Assembly: GCA_963678705.1 (NCBI GenBank)
Contig: OY783212.1
Location: 5,704,001 to 5,768,000, forward strand
DNA from: Panorpa germanica
Lineage: Eukaryota > Arthropoda > Insecta > Mecoptera > Panorpidae
Length of the DNA stretch: 64,000 nt
Direction: 5' to 3'
The translations under genes and the position numbers were made by a program. Each line of letters begins with the position of its first letter. Positions within the stretch are counted from its first letter, which is position 1. Positions 50,333-62,659 of this stretch are shown piece by piece. The notes under the pieces are model-generated. The model searched no databases, was not told where the DNA came from, and worked only from the letters and a program-made list of their open reading frames with translations.

Positions 50333-52325
50333 ATGGCTGTGTGTTTAAGGAATGTCTACAGCAAATTTGGATTAAATTCTGTAGTTTCTTGTAGACGACA
50401 AGTCTCAACAATCGAAAATAAAGTGAAGAAAAATGCTGGACTATTTTTATTAAAGGAGGTATTTATTTCTTATAAAAGCAGTTTATTTTAAAACAATTAG
50501 TAATTTTTATCAGTACCAATTATTTTAAATTTACACATTTATGTTTTATTATTTATAATTGCTTTGCTTCACACTGAAAGAAATGTTAGGTTATGTCAGC
50601 CTTATCAATTATATAAATATTTGTACACTATTAGTACTTTTCCACAAAATTTTTATGTCAAATGATATGTATTTTATCTTAATTTTCAAATACTTAATTT
50701 ATTAAATTGCAGAATCGAACTCTCTCTCGGACGGCAGCTAGTCAGAGTAACAATGAAAGTAAACATGCTAATATCGAACGAAGTAGTGATAGACTAGATA
50801 ATTTAAAACTGAAAAATAAATATATGTTGTATATATATAATTTTATAACTAATAAGAATAATAGCTTTAATAATGATTATGCAGCAACTCTTTGTGCTTC
50901 TAAGTACCCTACTGCATCTGTGGCTAAACAGGTACGAACATTCGTTTAGACAATGATGTTATGATCATTCATATTCACACATTTGTGCTACGAATATATT
51001 CTTTACAATTTAGGCTGAAATGGAAGTTGACTATCCTTCTGGAAAACAACCCAGTGAGACACCTTCAGAAGAGCAAATGAATCATGTATTTAACACATTG
51101 AGGACTACCTTACCAAAGCTGTTTGTAAAGCCTTTAGATTACTCAATATATCATCCAAATTTAGAATTTGAAAATAATATCAATGGGAAAAAGACAGTGT
51201 AAGAAATTTATTTCTAAATTATAAAGTTAATGACCACATACATTTTGCATTAATTGTAATTTTTTTTTAGCGGGTTATATCATTTTGTAAAACAAGTTGC
51301 GTTACTTAGAACATTTGGGCATTTAAAATTTGCTTACGTTAATTTTGAAATTATAAAAATTACACAACACAAGGAAGATTACACTGTACGAATACGATGG
51401 AGAGTTCGTGGTATTTCCGGACTAAAGGTAACAAAAGAGCTAATAAAATGTGTATATTCCTAAAATATTGAATAAAATGTATATTTACTTTATTAAATTT
51501 GTTTAGGTGTTATTTACATTTTGGAGATATAAGTTATGGAAGCTACAAGAGGCCTTTAAAGACCAAGAAGCGTAAGTTTCAACATATTGTTCTTATATTT
51601 TTCAATTAGATATCAATTAAAATAGCAATACAATGAAGCGCATATGTATAGTGTAGATAAAATTCATGTGAATCATTCAGGAAGTACATAATAAATTGCA
51701 CGAGTCTTCTTAATTGTACTTTTGAATCACAAGTTTCGAAAAGTTTTGAAAATCGTTTCTAAAATAAAAAATAATTAAAAGAACCAGTACATATATATTC
51801 GATTGTAGAACGATACTACTAAATATGTATATAGGCTATCGATAGGTCGTATTAATGTTTATTACATATGGACGTTGTAATTTGTCTTCTCCTTCTTGTA
51901 ATTTTTACTTTAGCCAAATGAAAAATGAGAGATCGCAGTAATTGAAGGTTTTTGCGAAATTATCCCAATGACTGTACAGAATTATCTAATTGTAGTTAAC
52001 AATTATAATAAATTTATGAGTGTTATTAAAGTTTTAATTGTCGGTATATTATGTTTACGGTAAATTTGTCTTTATTTCAACCACTAATAAAAAATATTAT
52101 TATTTATGATTACAGCTGGTATGACGGATTTTCTACTTTCTATGTTGGTTCTGATGGCCTTGTATACAAGCATAGAGTAGATAAGGTAAGATTTAAACTG
52201 TAAATGTGAGTAAGAAAATATTTATAACAAATTTTACTTACTATCAATTATTTCAGATGCAACCTAATGATAATGAAGAACCAGCAGCTCTATTGAAAGC
52301 ACCTGCTGAAGTAGCCCCAATTTAA
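50333..52325 (+). CDS. C6orf136 homologue (DUF2358 protein), seven exons, copy 1
   Basis: Exons: 50333-50458, 50713-50931, 51014-51198, 51271-51427, 51507-51571, 52116-52185 and 52257-52325. All junctions are GT-AG with consistent phases, giving 296 residues. The first 30 residues ([15 protein letters not shown], then CRRQVST) are basic and lack acidic residues until position 28, like a mitochondrial presequence. Residues about 185-280 form the DUF2358 domain with the family's GLYHFVKQ start, a WRVRG strand, an FWRYK strand and the closing [20 protein letters not shown]. The molecular function of C6orf136 proteins is not established; the domain has an NTF2/SnoaL-like pattern. The polyadenylation signal AATAAA overlaps the stop (52324-52329). 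The gene converges on the TRUB2 homologue 1.1 kb downstream. Confidence 0.9.
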
Positions 52326-53418
52326 TAAAATTTCAGTTGTAATTTATGCTAGCACTTTAAAATGTATTATGAAAATAGTATCAACGCCCTTAATATGATA
52401 TAGGCAAGTGGCCTGCAATATAGTACACTTTTATCATGTAAGATTATTGTAACTAAAGTAAAAATATATTGTGATTTATAAAAAAATATGTAATTTTCTT
52501 TTACTCAAATGTTTCCAAAGATAGTTCAGATAGAACGGCGAAGTCTGTAAAAAAACAACGGTGTCCGGATATATTTATTAAACCAAAACCAACCGAATTG
52601 AAGAATAACAAATTTTAGGGTTTTGTTAATAGAAAAAGGAAATATAAATAATTCCAAATTTGAGTTAAATTCAAAATACACTAATACAGACCGGACCGCC
52701 AGATTACATTCCATTATATCCGGGTCAAATTTATCTAAGTAGATCCCATTAAATTCATTAATCTGTCTAGTATAATTGGGGCCTATATTTATTAAAAGAT
52801 ATCACACTTAATTTGGGTTGTAAACAGTAAAGCAGCGTGCCTTAGACGGGCCCCGTATCGAAATTTGTGGGGGGCCCAAATGATGGGTAAAGAATTTTCA
52901 CAAAAGGAACAAAGACGCTCGCATTGAATTAAAATAATTATATATTGATTATACGTTACTACTAACAATTAATACTCCTAATTAAATGTAAATACTTCCT
53001 ACGGAAGTGAGATTGTGGATAATATTTTTCGAATTTTTGCTTACACACGTTCTGGCCCTTATAGCCCGGGGGCCCCGTATCATTGATACGGCGGTATCTA
53101 CGTCACTGGTTGTAACTAATATCCTAAATTCTAGAAATGTATTTGACATAAGAGTTTATTATTAAAGTTAACTGTTAAGATCTCAAAGGTTTTCTTTTCT
53201 TAAATAGTCGTAATATATCATTAATATATCATAAACAATGAAAATTTATATTATTTGAAGATTTTAGTCAAGTTAATATAAATGCAATTCCTCGAATGTG
53301 CGGAACTTTAACTGGAATCGGAGTTGATATATTTTCTCTGATTCACCATCTGTGATTTACTAATTAAAAAGAAACTTTTATAATTTAGTAATTTTTATTT
53401 AAAATATGTATATATTAT
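52326..53418. other. Intergenic region between convergent genes, holding an hAT MITE
   Basis: AT-rich sequence except for the GC-rich ends of the hAT element at 52825-53108. No other gene seen. Confidence 0.6.
52825..53108. mobile_element. hAT-type MITE with 8-bp target duplication, copy 1
   Basis: Left end CAGTAAAGCAGCGTGCC and right end, read inverted, CAGTGACGTAGATACC form imperfect TIRs with the hAT CAG start. GGGCCCCGTATC and GGGGCCCCGTATCA-type blocks lie just inside each end. Flanking 8-mers GTTGTAAA (52817-52824) and GTTGTAAC (53109-53116) match at 7 of 8. The 284-bp body has no transposase. Confidence 0.8.
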
Positions 53419-54679
53419 CTATGAATTAGTTAACTGGATTTCAGTCTGTTTAATCATATTTGGATGTTCTTCAAATATTTTGTTGCAATGCGTAATACTA
53501 TCTAAGATTCCCTGTGCTGTCCAATGTTTTCTTAGAAGTGATCCTTCAAGATTGAAGTGACTGTGACGAATACATCTAATCTGCTGACAATGTGCAACAG
53601 AATGTAACTGTATTCCAATTTCATGCACTAGAGTTGCTAGATATTGCTCATATTCATTTAGGCATTGAATTTCTAAAAATAATAATATTCTTGAGATCCT
53701 TAACTTAAATAAAAATTAAGGTATTGCATTAAATAAAATAATTACCAATGGTAAAATCGGGTGAATTTAGTTCAACACATTTTATACCATAAAGCACAGG
53801 TACTTTTGTTCCTGCAGGTCTTAAAGGTCCTTTTAAAGCAAGTTCGTAAGCAGCTTGAGATTGTAAATCTACACCACACAATCTGAAAAACATCCTTGCT
53901 TATTGAATCTTTTACAACATAAATATGAGTTTATGTTATGAAACTTACTCAAACATTTTTCTTTGATGTGATGCTTGCATTGAAGCTAATAATGCATCTA
54001 TATTACTTCGTTCAATGTTTTTAAATGTAGCTTTTTCAACAATTTTACCATCTGCATAATGAGTATCGGTTGCTTCACCAAACCGTCCCAATAAATGATA
54101 TGCTCTTGTAGGTCTTGTATTATGTAGAGCTGTTGATATACGCGTTCCATCATTTATTCCTAAAACTTTAAATTGCATTATTACAATAAATGTTAACAAA
54201 AAATACTACAGATAATGATTCATGTAGCAATCTCAATACTTAAAACTCCGCTTGTATTACGTCCCAGAGGAGCAGCTGGTGAGCACCTAATATCTTTATT
54301 TTGATAACGTGGTCCTACAACAAGTGGATTGTCAGCTAAACTTGGCTTAACATTAACAGTCAGTGCACCGGACAATGTTTTATCAATGGAAACATATTGT
54401 GTTGCAGGTCTTCCTTTCATTTGATTTAAATCTGAAATATAGCATATATGACTATAATAAGTTCCCTTTATAGAAAATGTTGAATAAAATTCCAAAGCAA
54501 AACTAACCTCTACATAAGTTTGTAATGATTGTTTTTCGAACTTGATTTGTTGAAATGCCAACCGGTTTGTAAATATTAACTACTCCATTTAACACTGACC
54601 ATACTTTTGTTGCTTCATTTGAAATCTTGCTTATCTTGTCATAAATGACTGGAGATTTTACTAAGTATCTGCCTGACAT
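53419..54679 (-). CDS. TRUB2: TRUB2 homologue, mitochondrial-type pseudouridine synthase, copy 1
   Basis: Minus-strand exons: 54679-54508, 54431-54240, 54165-53949, 53882-53746 and 53672-53419. They give 323 residues with consistent phases and GT-AG introns; the start of exon 3 was chosen because it restores GVLILGINDGTR in frame. Family features include the N-terminal NGVVNIYKPVGIS (TruB motif I), the PLGRNTSGVLILGI block, the YHLLGRFGEATDTHYADGK block, SHQRKMFE, and a C-terminal HEIGIQLHSVAHCQQIRCIR. Human TRUB2 works in mitochondria on 16S rRNA and selected mRNAs. The position of the usual catalytic Asp appears to be Gly here (PLG-RNTSG). An in-frame upstream Met at 54718 could add 13 residues. 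It is head-to-head with janus-A, 550 bp apart. Confidence 0.9.
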
Positions 54680-55229
54680 TTTTATTTTCTTAAACAATAA
54701 TAAACAAATGCAAAACAAATGTACAAAAAAGTATGGTTCGCTAATATTTATATTGGTAGAACGTCTAATAAGCAGAAGTTTATTTCTTATTATACTTATG
54801 GTATCATTGACTTAGTAGTATTTTGACATAAATTTAAAATAATCGTGTTTTTGTGTTTGCTTTCAAGAAATTTAATTATAAAACGTTTAATAAGGTAAAA
54901 TGTTTACATTAATATTTAAAATGAGGTTTTATTCGATAGACTCATTAACAATAATAAATGTAAAGTTGGAAACGGATACTATTACTTTTTGCGGGTGTTT
55001 GTATAATCTAACCTAAAAAATATTGTATACTTTTTATAACTCCGAATAATTAAAAAGTAATCACTTGCGCAACTGAATAAATCTCTTTTTTAAAAACTGA
55101 TATCAATAATTATTATTTTTCTTTGCTATACTTAGAAAACAATGCTTAGGAATTTAATGTTCTGGAAACTTATGAAATTGTATGCAAATGCATATATTTA
55201 AATATAGTGATCATTGTAGGTTGTACTAA
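54680..55229. promoter_or_regulatory. Divergent promoter region between TRUB2 and janus-A, copy 1
   Basis: The 550 bp separating two opposite start codons must hold both promoters and 5' UTRs. It is AT-rich; I see no clear TATA or initiator that I would single out. Confidence 0.5.
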
Positions 55230-55398
55230 ATGGCTGTGGAAAAATCTGATTGCCCAAGATTAAATGCGATTCCGTCTGTGGAGATAGATGACAATGGTGT
55301 ATTTAAATACGTCTTGATTAAGGCTGTTTCCAGCAGCCCAGATGGTACCGAGAAAGACAAGATCCTGATTCGTGGTTTTAAGCGGGCAGAATGGCACT
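55230..55398 (+). CDS. janA: janus-A / 14-kDa phosphohistidine phosphatase (PHPT1), first exon only, copy 1
   Basis: An ATG at 55230 opens 56 codons plus one base, then the donor GTAAGT at 55399. The peptide has LNAIPSVEIDDNGVFKYVLI followed by KILIRGFKRAEWH. This is the conserved N-terminus of the janus/PHPT1 family, ending just before the position where family members have the catalytic His (here AEWH, matching AEYH). The rest of the protein, including the GGGRI motif and the C-terminal YGYSQGFG-type block, should be in further exons. I find none between 55399 and 58467. In this copy the gene is therefore truncated by the second copy, or its exons lie beyond the window. Confidence 0.85.
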
Positions 55399-55429
55399 GT
55401 AAGTGATTTATTATGTTTATTAACTTTTT

Positions 55430-55831
55430 TTATTTAAACAAATGTTTAATTGAACGCATTGTTAATAGCATTGCTGCTGCTATTGGGCTGTTTTTAAAGC
55501 ATGTCTCAGGTTTTCCTTTACACACATGACAGATACGTGCAGGCATGTCAGAAAGAGCGACAGGTCCATACGAATTGTTGAATAACTTTTTAGTTCTATT
55601 TTTAATCGGCGTAAAATCTCGAACAGTCGTGTAGTCATTTATAGTTTTCGAGGCACTAATCCAAATGTCGCTAGTTTTACAGCGAGAGTGAATATGTAGC
55701 AGTTTGAACATATTCGATGTTTTTATTTTTATAACAATTATAAAATAAATTGGTTTATTAACAGTTTTCAAAATCATCTTTTTCAAATCACTTGTAAGAC
55801 TTTGGAGCAAAAATGGTATTGTTTTCTTCAT
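55430..55831 (-). CDS. Hypothetical small protein inside the janus-A intron, copy 1
   Basis: An intronless frame of 133 codons, longer than nearly all non-repetitive chance ORFs here. A second Met at 55711 would give a 93-residue protein with a basic start, MFKLLHIHSRCKTSDIWIS. The C-terminus has a Cys cluster (CHVCKGKPETC) and ends SIKHLFK. I do not recognise a family. It lies on the opposite strand within janus-A intron 1. A real small mitochondrial or zinc-binding protein is possible; a chance ORF is the alternative. Confidence 0.4.
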   Translation of the reverse strand: MKKTIPFLLQSLTSDLKKMILKTVNKPIYFIIVIKIKTSNMFKLLHIHSRCKTSDIWISASKTINDYTTVRDFTPIKNRTKKLFNNSYGPVALSDMPARICHVCKGKPETCFKNSPIAAAMLLTMRSIKHLFK

Positions 55832-58257
55832 CTAGAGTATGCTAAAAAGATTGCTGAAATTTTCTGTGTTTGCAAGATATCAATACAGTAAAATATTCAC
55901 ATTTTTTGCAATTAGCTCCGACGCAGTTATCCCTAGGTCATTGAATATGATGAGAAATTAGTACAGAAATGGAAGGAAACAATTTATTATAATAAATATT
56001 TTATTAATGGCAATTCACAAAGTGCATCACATATATAGAAGGAAAAATCAAGTAAAAAAAACGGAAAGATTGGTTCTTAAAATCTACTTTAAAATTTATT
56101 TGTACATAATGTTATATGAATATGATTATTTAGGTGGTTCTTAAAATTTATCAGATAGAAATTTGATCGGACCTGTTCTCAATTAAATAAAAGAAAATTT
56201 ACGCCAAGTCTTCATTGAATTAGTTAAGATAGAATATAATTAGCTTTAGTATTCAGATATTTATTAAGATCCACCTTAAACTATATATAATTTTTACTGT
56301 TTTACTAAATATTATGTACACTTAATATTAGCACGTCCAGGAAGATTAATATTTAATTGAAAATATTCTATAATTTTAACAATATTTATATACATAATAT
56401 GACTTCGTATTTTCTATACCTCATATCATAATGTAATATCTATTGTTGGTCAATGTTTCTTATTAATTACTAATTAATTATTAACATAAGAAGTTATATT
56501 AATTAAAGTAGTTAATTTTTACGTAATTATGCTCAATTTTTAAAAATAGAAATTAGAAATGTGTGTTTTATGTGGTTCGTTTCATAGATAATAAAGTAAT
56601 AGATTCATAACATAGATGTCGGGTCGTGCAGCTGTTATTAATTTTGTCATATTCAGGAAACTTACCATACTGATTATTATGCTTTTTATTCTTTTAATTA
56701 TTTATCGTCAATAAATTGTTATAAATGGAAGTGACGTAAAATTTAAATATTTTGTACTACGTTAAATCTACAATATACAAAGAAAGGGCGTCATTTTGAT
56801 CCATCATTAATTATTTTTCTAGTATTAAATTGTTCGAAGACAGTCGTGTTTCAAGTGTGTAATTACAAATTACTCCCGAATTTTTTATTTCAAATAATCA
56901 ATGATATTTAATTTTGACACGTATTTTATATGACTTCCAGTTGGCGGTAAAACAGTGTTCTTTTTCTTTTCTGTAAAGGAAGAGATTAGATCAAATATGG
57001 GTACACCTCTAGTTTGGAATGCATTTAGTGCCATACTCTTAAGTCTTTGTTTATATTCTAAATATTCTATTAATTATGGAATGTAACTATTGGTTATTTA
57101 GGCCTGCGTATTTATTTCATTTATTAGGAGAACATAGTTAATAGATATTATATACCAATATTTTTTTTATCAAAAGTAATCTGATCTTGGATTCTGATAA
57201 AATATTTTCTTTATACCTGTAATTTTAAAAAATTTATAGTAAGAATCCACCGAGTATTAATTTTGTTCAGCATTGATATAGGAGTTGTCAAGCTGAGTAT
57301 CTCATCCTGTGCGCCAATTCTAGTTTCACAAATATAAAGTTGCCATTACTAATAACAGAATTTTAAAAATTGCAGTATTTACAAAAAAATGTGAATTTAT
57401 TTTATATAATAAATGAAATAATATCAATTCATATCAAATAAATAAAATTATTGGCGATAGTTATTAAAAAAGGGCGGTAAATTTTGGATTTTGCTCAACT
57501 TGCGTAGTTGATTTTGTTATGTTAACCACTTCTATATTTTTTAAAACAAAGTTTTAAAGGTAAAGGTTGCATAACAAAAATTATCTTTCGACATAAATTT
57601 ATGTTTTTTAACGTTTCGTTAAGCTTTTTACGAAAGATTATACAGTGTTATACAATCTGTTATATATTAAATTAATATTATTATTTATTTATTGCTGATT
57701 TATTGCTATAAATAAGCTGAGAATAATGTAAATTTAATTGTAAGTTGAAGTATATGAAATGTATTAAGAATGTAGATTGTAAAGCCGAAAGGCGAACAAT
57801 AAATAAACAATAATAATAATATTAAATTAATATATTAGGACAATGTTCAATGGCCTTTGCATTTATTTATGTAACTAACAGTTTTGTAAGTAACAAAATG
57901 TAATGACAGGTAAAATATGACGTTAAATAATAGATGTGTTTACGTATTTGGAGAATTTATTTAACATAACAAATATTATCGTTTACGTAAATAATGTGAA
58001 AGACTCGTTTTGGAATATTAAAAACATGATAACACCATTTTGGGATTGTTTGCGTCATAAATTAACCTTTCTTGTAACTTTAGAATTATAAAGGAACCGT
58101 TTTCTTTAGGGTAATACACATTTTCTGTCTACCTCATTGGCTGTAACTTTTTAAATCATACAAATTTACTTGAAATTTAAATCGCATACTTTTAAAACTT
58201 CAATATTTTAAAAAACGTAAAATGTAATTCCATTTTTTGTCATTAAGTATTCATTAA
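55832..58257. other. Intron or intergenic DNA, no further janus-A exon found
   Basis: AT-rich. Near 57740-57810 a plus-strand motif TGTAAAGCCGAAAGGCGAAC followed by AATAAATAAACAATAATAAT looks like the 3' end of a non-LTR retroelement. 56021-58467 occurs once in the window and would be the unduplicated or distal part of the repeat unit. Confidence 0.45.
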
Positions 58258-58467
58258 TTACATCACTCACGAAGGGGGGTGGCCCAAAGTGTGATAACAC
58301 GTGCCAAGGGGGGGAAGGGTAGTCATAAGCTTCGTGAAGTCGTATTCGTCAAATATTAGACTTTCAAAGAATGAATAAAATAAAAAAAATTACTTTTTTA
58401 AAATTTGTTGCAATAGAGGGTGAACAATCGTGACCGGGTTGTGGGAGGGGGGGTTGTTATGGTTGTG
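58258..58467. repeat. G-rich transposon-like patch at the duplication boundary
   Basis: Runs of six to seven G (GAAGGGGGGTGGCC, CAAGGGGGGGAAGG, GTGGGAGGGGGGG) occur in otherwise AT-rich DNA, close to CACGTG-like and TCGTGA sequences. This resembles the ends of MITEs such as the one at 30896. The patch runs directly into the start of copy 2 at 58468. Confidence 0.45.
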
Positions 58468-58692
58468 TTAAAACAATTAGTAATTTTTATCAGTACCAAT
58501 TATTTTAAATTTACACATTTATGTTTTATTATTTATAATTGCTTTGCTTCACACTGAAAGAAATGTTAGGTTATGTCAGCCTTATCAATTATATAAATAT
58601 TTGTACACTATTAGTACTTTTCCACAAAATTTTTATGTCAAATGATATGTATTTTATCTTAATTTTCAAATACTTAATTTATTAAATTGCAG

Positions 58693-60305
58693 AATCGAAC
58701 TCTCTCTCGGACGGCAGCTAGTCAGAGTAACAATGAAAGTAAACATGCTAATATCGAACGAAGTAGTGATAGACTAGATAATTTAAAACTGAAAAATAAA
58801 TATATGTTGTATATATATAATTTTATAACTAATAAGAATAATAGCTTTAATAATGATTATGCAGCAACTCTTTGTGCTTCTAAGTACCCTACTGCATCTG
58901 TGGCTAAACAGGTACGAACATTCGTTTAGACAATGATGTTATGATCATTCATATTCACACATTTGTGCTACGAATATATTCTTTACAATTTAGGCTGAAA
59001 TGGAAGTTGACTATCCTTCTGGAAAACAACCCAGTGAGACACCTTCAGAAGAGCAAATGAATCATGTATTTAACACATTGAGGACTACCTTACCAAAGCT
59101 GTTTGTAAAGCCTTTAGATTACTCAATATATCATCCAAATTTAGAATTTGAAAATAATATCAATGGGAAAAAGACAGTGTAAGAAATTTATTTCTAAATT
59201 ATAAAGTTAATGACCACATACATTTTGCATTAATTGTAATTTTTTTTTAGCGGGTTATATCATTTTGTAAAACAAGTTGCGTTACTTAGAACATTTGGGC
59301 ATTTAAAATTTGCTTACGTTAATTTTGAAATTATAAAAATTACACAACACAAGGAAGATTACACTGTACGAATACGATGGAGAGTTCGTGGTATTTCCGG
59401 ACTAAAGGTAACAAAAGAGCTAATAAAATGTGTATATTCCTAAAATATTGAATAAAATGTATATTTACTTTATTAAATTTGTTTAGGTGTTATTTACATT
59501 TTGGAGATATAAGTTATGGAAGCTACAAGAGGCCTTTAAAGACCAAGAAGCGTAAGTTTCAACATATTGTTCTTATATTTTTCAATTAGATATCAATTAA
59601 AATAGCAATACAATGAAGCGCATATGTATAGTGTAGATAAAATTCATGTGAATCATTCAGGAAGTACATAATAAATTGCACGAGTCTTCTTAATTGTACT
59701 TTTGAATCACAAGTTTCGAAAAGTTTTGAAAATCGTTTCTAAAATAAAAAATAATTAAAAGAACCAGTACATATATATTCGATTGTAGAACGATACTACT
59801 AAATATGTATATAGGCTATCGATAGGTCGTATTAATGTTTATTACATATGGACGTTGTAATTTGTCTTCTCCTTCTTGTAATTTTTACTTTAGCCAAATG
59901 AAAAATGAGAGATCGCAGTAATTGAAGGTTTTTGCGAAATTATCCCAATGACTGTACAGAATTATCTAATTGTAGTTAACAATTATAATAAATTTATGAG
60001 TGTTATTAAAGTTTTAATTGTCGGTATATTATGTTTACGGTAAATTTGTCTTTATTTCAACCACTAATAAAAAATATTATTATTTATGATTACAGCTGGT
60101 ATGACGGATTTTCTACTTTCTATGTTGGTTCTGATGGCCTTGTATACAAGCATAGAGTAGATAAGGTAAGATTTAAACTGTAAATGTGAGTAAGAAAATA
60201 TTTATAACAAATTTTACTTACTATCAATTATTTCAGATGCAACCTAATGATAATGAAGAACCAGCAGCTCTATTGAAAGCACCTGCTGAAGTAGCCCCAA
60301 TTTAA
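58693..60305 (+). pseudogene. C6orf136 homologue copy 2, lacking exon 1
   Basis: Exons 2-7 lie at 58693-58911, 58994-59178, 59251-59407, 59487-59551, 60096-60165 and 60237-60305, seemingly identical to copy 1. The duplication starts inside intron 1, so the first exon with the start codon and the presequence is absent; the preceding G-rich DNA has no replacement. If the duplication is real, this copy is 5'-truncated unless a new start has been recruited. If it is an assembly artefact, it is not a separate gene. Confidence 0.85.
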
Positions 60306-60804
60306 TAAAATTTCAGTTGTAATTTATGCTAGCACTTTAAAATGTATTATGAAAATAGTATCAACGCCCTTAATATGATATAGGCAAGTGGCCTGCAATA
60401 TAGTACACTTTTATCATGTAAGATTATTGTAACTAAAGTAAAAATATATTGTGATTTATAAAAAAATATGTAATTTTCTTTTACTCAAATGTTTCCAAAG
60501 ATAGTTCAGATAGAACGGCGAAGTCTGTAAAAAAACAACGGTGTCCGGATATATTTATTAAACCAAAACCAACCGAATTGAAGAATAACAAATTTTAGGG
60601 TTTTGTTAATAGAAAAAGGAAATATAAATAATTCCAAATTTGAGTTAAATTCAAAATACACTAATACAGACCGGACCGCCAGATTACATTCCATTATATC
60701 CGGGTCAAATTTATCTAAGTAGATCCCATTAAATTCATTAATCTGTCTAGTATAATTGGGGCCTATATTTATTAAAAGATATCACACTTAATTTGGGTTG
60801 TAAA

Positions 60805-61088
60805 CAGTAAAGCAGCGTGCCTTAGACGGGCCCCGTATCGAAATTTGTGGGGGGCCCAAATGATGGGTAAAGAATTTTCACAAAAGGAACAAAGACGCTC
60901 GCATTGAATTAAAATAATTATATATTGATTATACGTTACTACTAACAATTAATACTCCTAATTAAATGTAAATACTTCCTACGGAAGTGAGATTGTGGAT
61001 AATATTTTTCGAATTTTTGCTTACACACGTTCTGGCCCTTATAGCCCGGGGGCCCCGTATCATTGATACGGCGGTATCTACGTCACTG
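60805..61088. mobile_element. hAT-type MITE, copy 2
   Basis: Identical to 52825-53108, with the same flanking 8-mers. It was duplicated together with the surrounding DNA and did not transpose independently. Confidence 0.8.
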
Positions 61089-61398
61089 GTTGTAACTAAT
61101 ATCCTAAATTCTAGAAATGTATTTGACATAAGAGTTTATTATTAAAGTTAACTGTTAAGATCTCAAAGGTTTTCTTTTCTTAAATAGTCGTAATATATCA
61201 TTAATATATCATAAACAATGAAAATTTATATTATTTGAAGATTTTAGTCAAGTTAATATAAATGCAATTCCTCGAATGTGCGGAACTTTAACTGGAATCG
61301 GAGTTGATATATTTTCTCTGATTCACCATCTGTGATTTACTAATTAAAAAGAAACTTTTATAATTTAGTAATTTTTATTTAAAATATGTATATATTAT

Positions 61399-62659
61399 CT
61401 ATGAATTAGTTAACTGGATTTCAGTCTGTTTAATCATATTTGGATGTTCTTCAAATATTTTGTTGCAATGCGTAATACTATCTAAGATTCCCTGTGCTGT
61501 CCAATGTTTTCTTAGAAGTGATCCTTCAAGATTGAAGTGACTGTGACGAATACATCTAATCTGCTGACAATGTGCAACAGAATGTAACTGTATTCCAATT
61601 TCATGCACTAGAGTTGCTAGATATTGCTCATATTCATTTAGGCATTGAATTTCTAAAAATAATAATATTCTTGAGATCCTTAACTTAAATAAAAATTAAG
61701 GTATTGCATTAAATAAAATAATTACCAATGGTAAAATCGGGTGAATTTAGTTCAACACATTTTATACCATAAAGCACAGGTACTTTTGTTCCTGCAGGTC
61801 TTAAAGGTCCTTTTAAAGCAAGTTCGTAAGCAGCTTGAGATTGTAAATCTACACCACACAATCTGAAAAACATCCTTGCTTATTGAATCTTTTACAACAT
61901 AAATATGAGTTTATGTTATGAAACTTACTCAAACATTTTTCTTTGATGTGATGCTTGCATTGAAGCTAATAATGCATCTATATTACTTCGTTCAATGTTT
62001 TTAAATGTAGCTTTTTCAACAATTTTACCATCTGCATAATGAGTATCGGTTGCTTCACCAAACCGTCCCAATAAATGATATGCTCTTGTAGGTCTTGTAT
62101 TATGTAGAGCTGTTGATATACGCGTTCCATCATTTATTCCTAAAACTTTAAATTGCATTATTACAATAAATGTTAACAAAAAATACTACAGATAATGATT
62201 CATGTAGCAATCTCAATACTTAAAACTCCGCTTGTATTACGTCCCAGAGGAGCAGCTGGTGAGCACCTAATATCTTTATTTTGATAACGTGGTCCTACAA
62301 CAAGTGGATTGTCAGCTAAACTTGGCTTAACATTAACAGTCAGTGCACCGGACAATGTTTTATCAATGGAAACATATTGTGTTGCAGGTCTTCCTTTCAT
62401 TTGATTTAAATCTGAAATATAGCATATATGACTATAATAAGTTCCCTTTATAGAAAATGTTGAATAAAATTCCAAAGCAAAACTAACCTCTACATAAGTT
62501 TGTAATGATTGTTTTTCGAACTTGATTTGTTGAAATGCCAACCGGTTTGTAAATATTAACTACTCCATTTAACACTGACCATACTTTTGTTGCTTCATTT
62601 GAAATCTTGCTTATCTTGTCATAAATGACTGGAGATTTTACTAAGTATCTGCCTGACAT
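61399..62659 (-). CDS. TRUB2: TRUB2 homologue, copy 2
   Basis: Exons 62659-62488, 62411-62220, 62145-61929, 61862-61726 and 61652-61399 give the same 323-residue product as copy 1. The whole gene and its divergent promoter are inside the duplication, so this copy should be functional if it exists in the genome. It shows the same Gly at the usual catalytic-Asp position. Confidence 0.85.
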
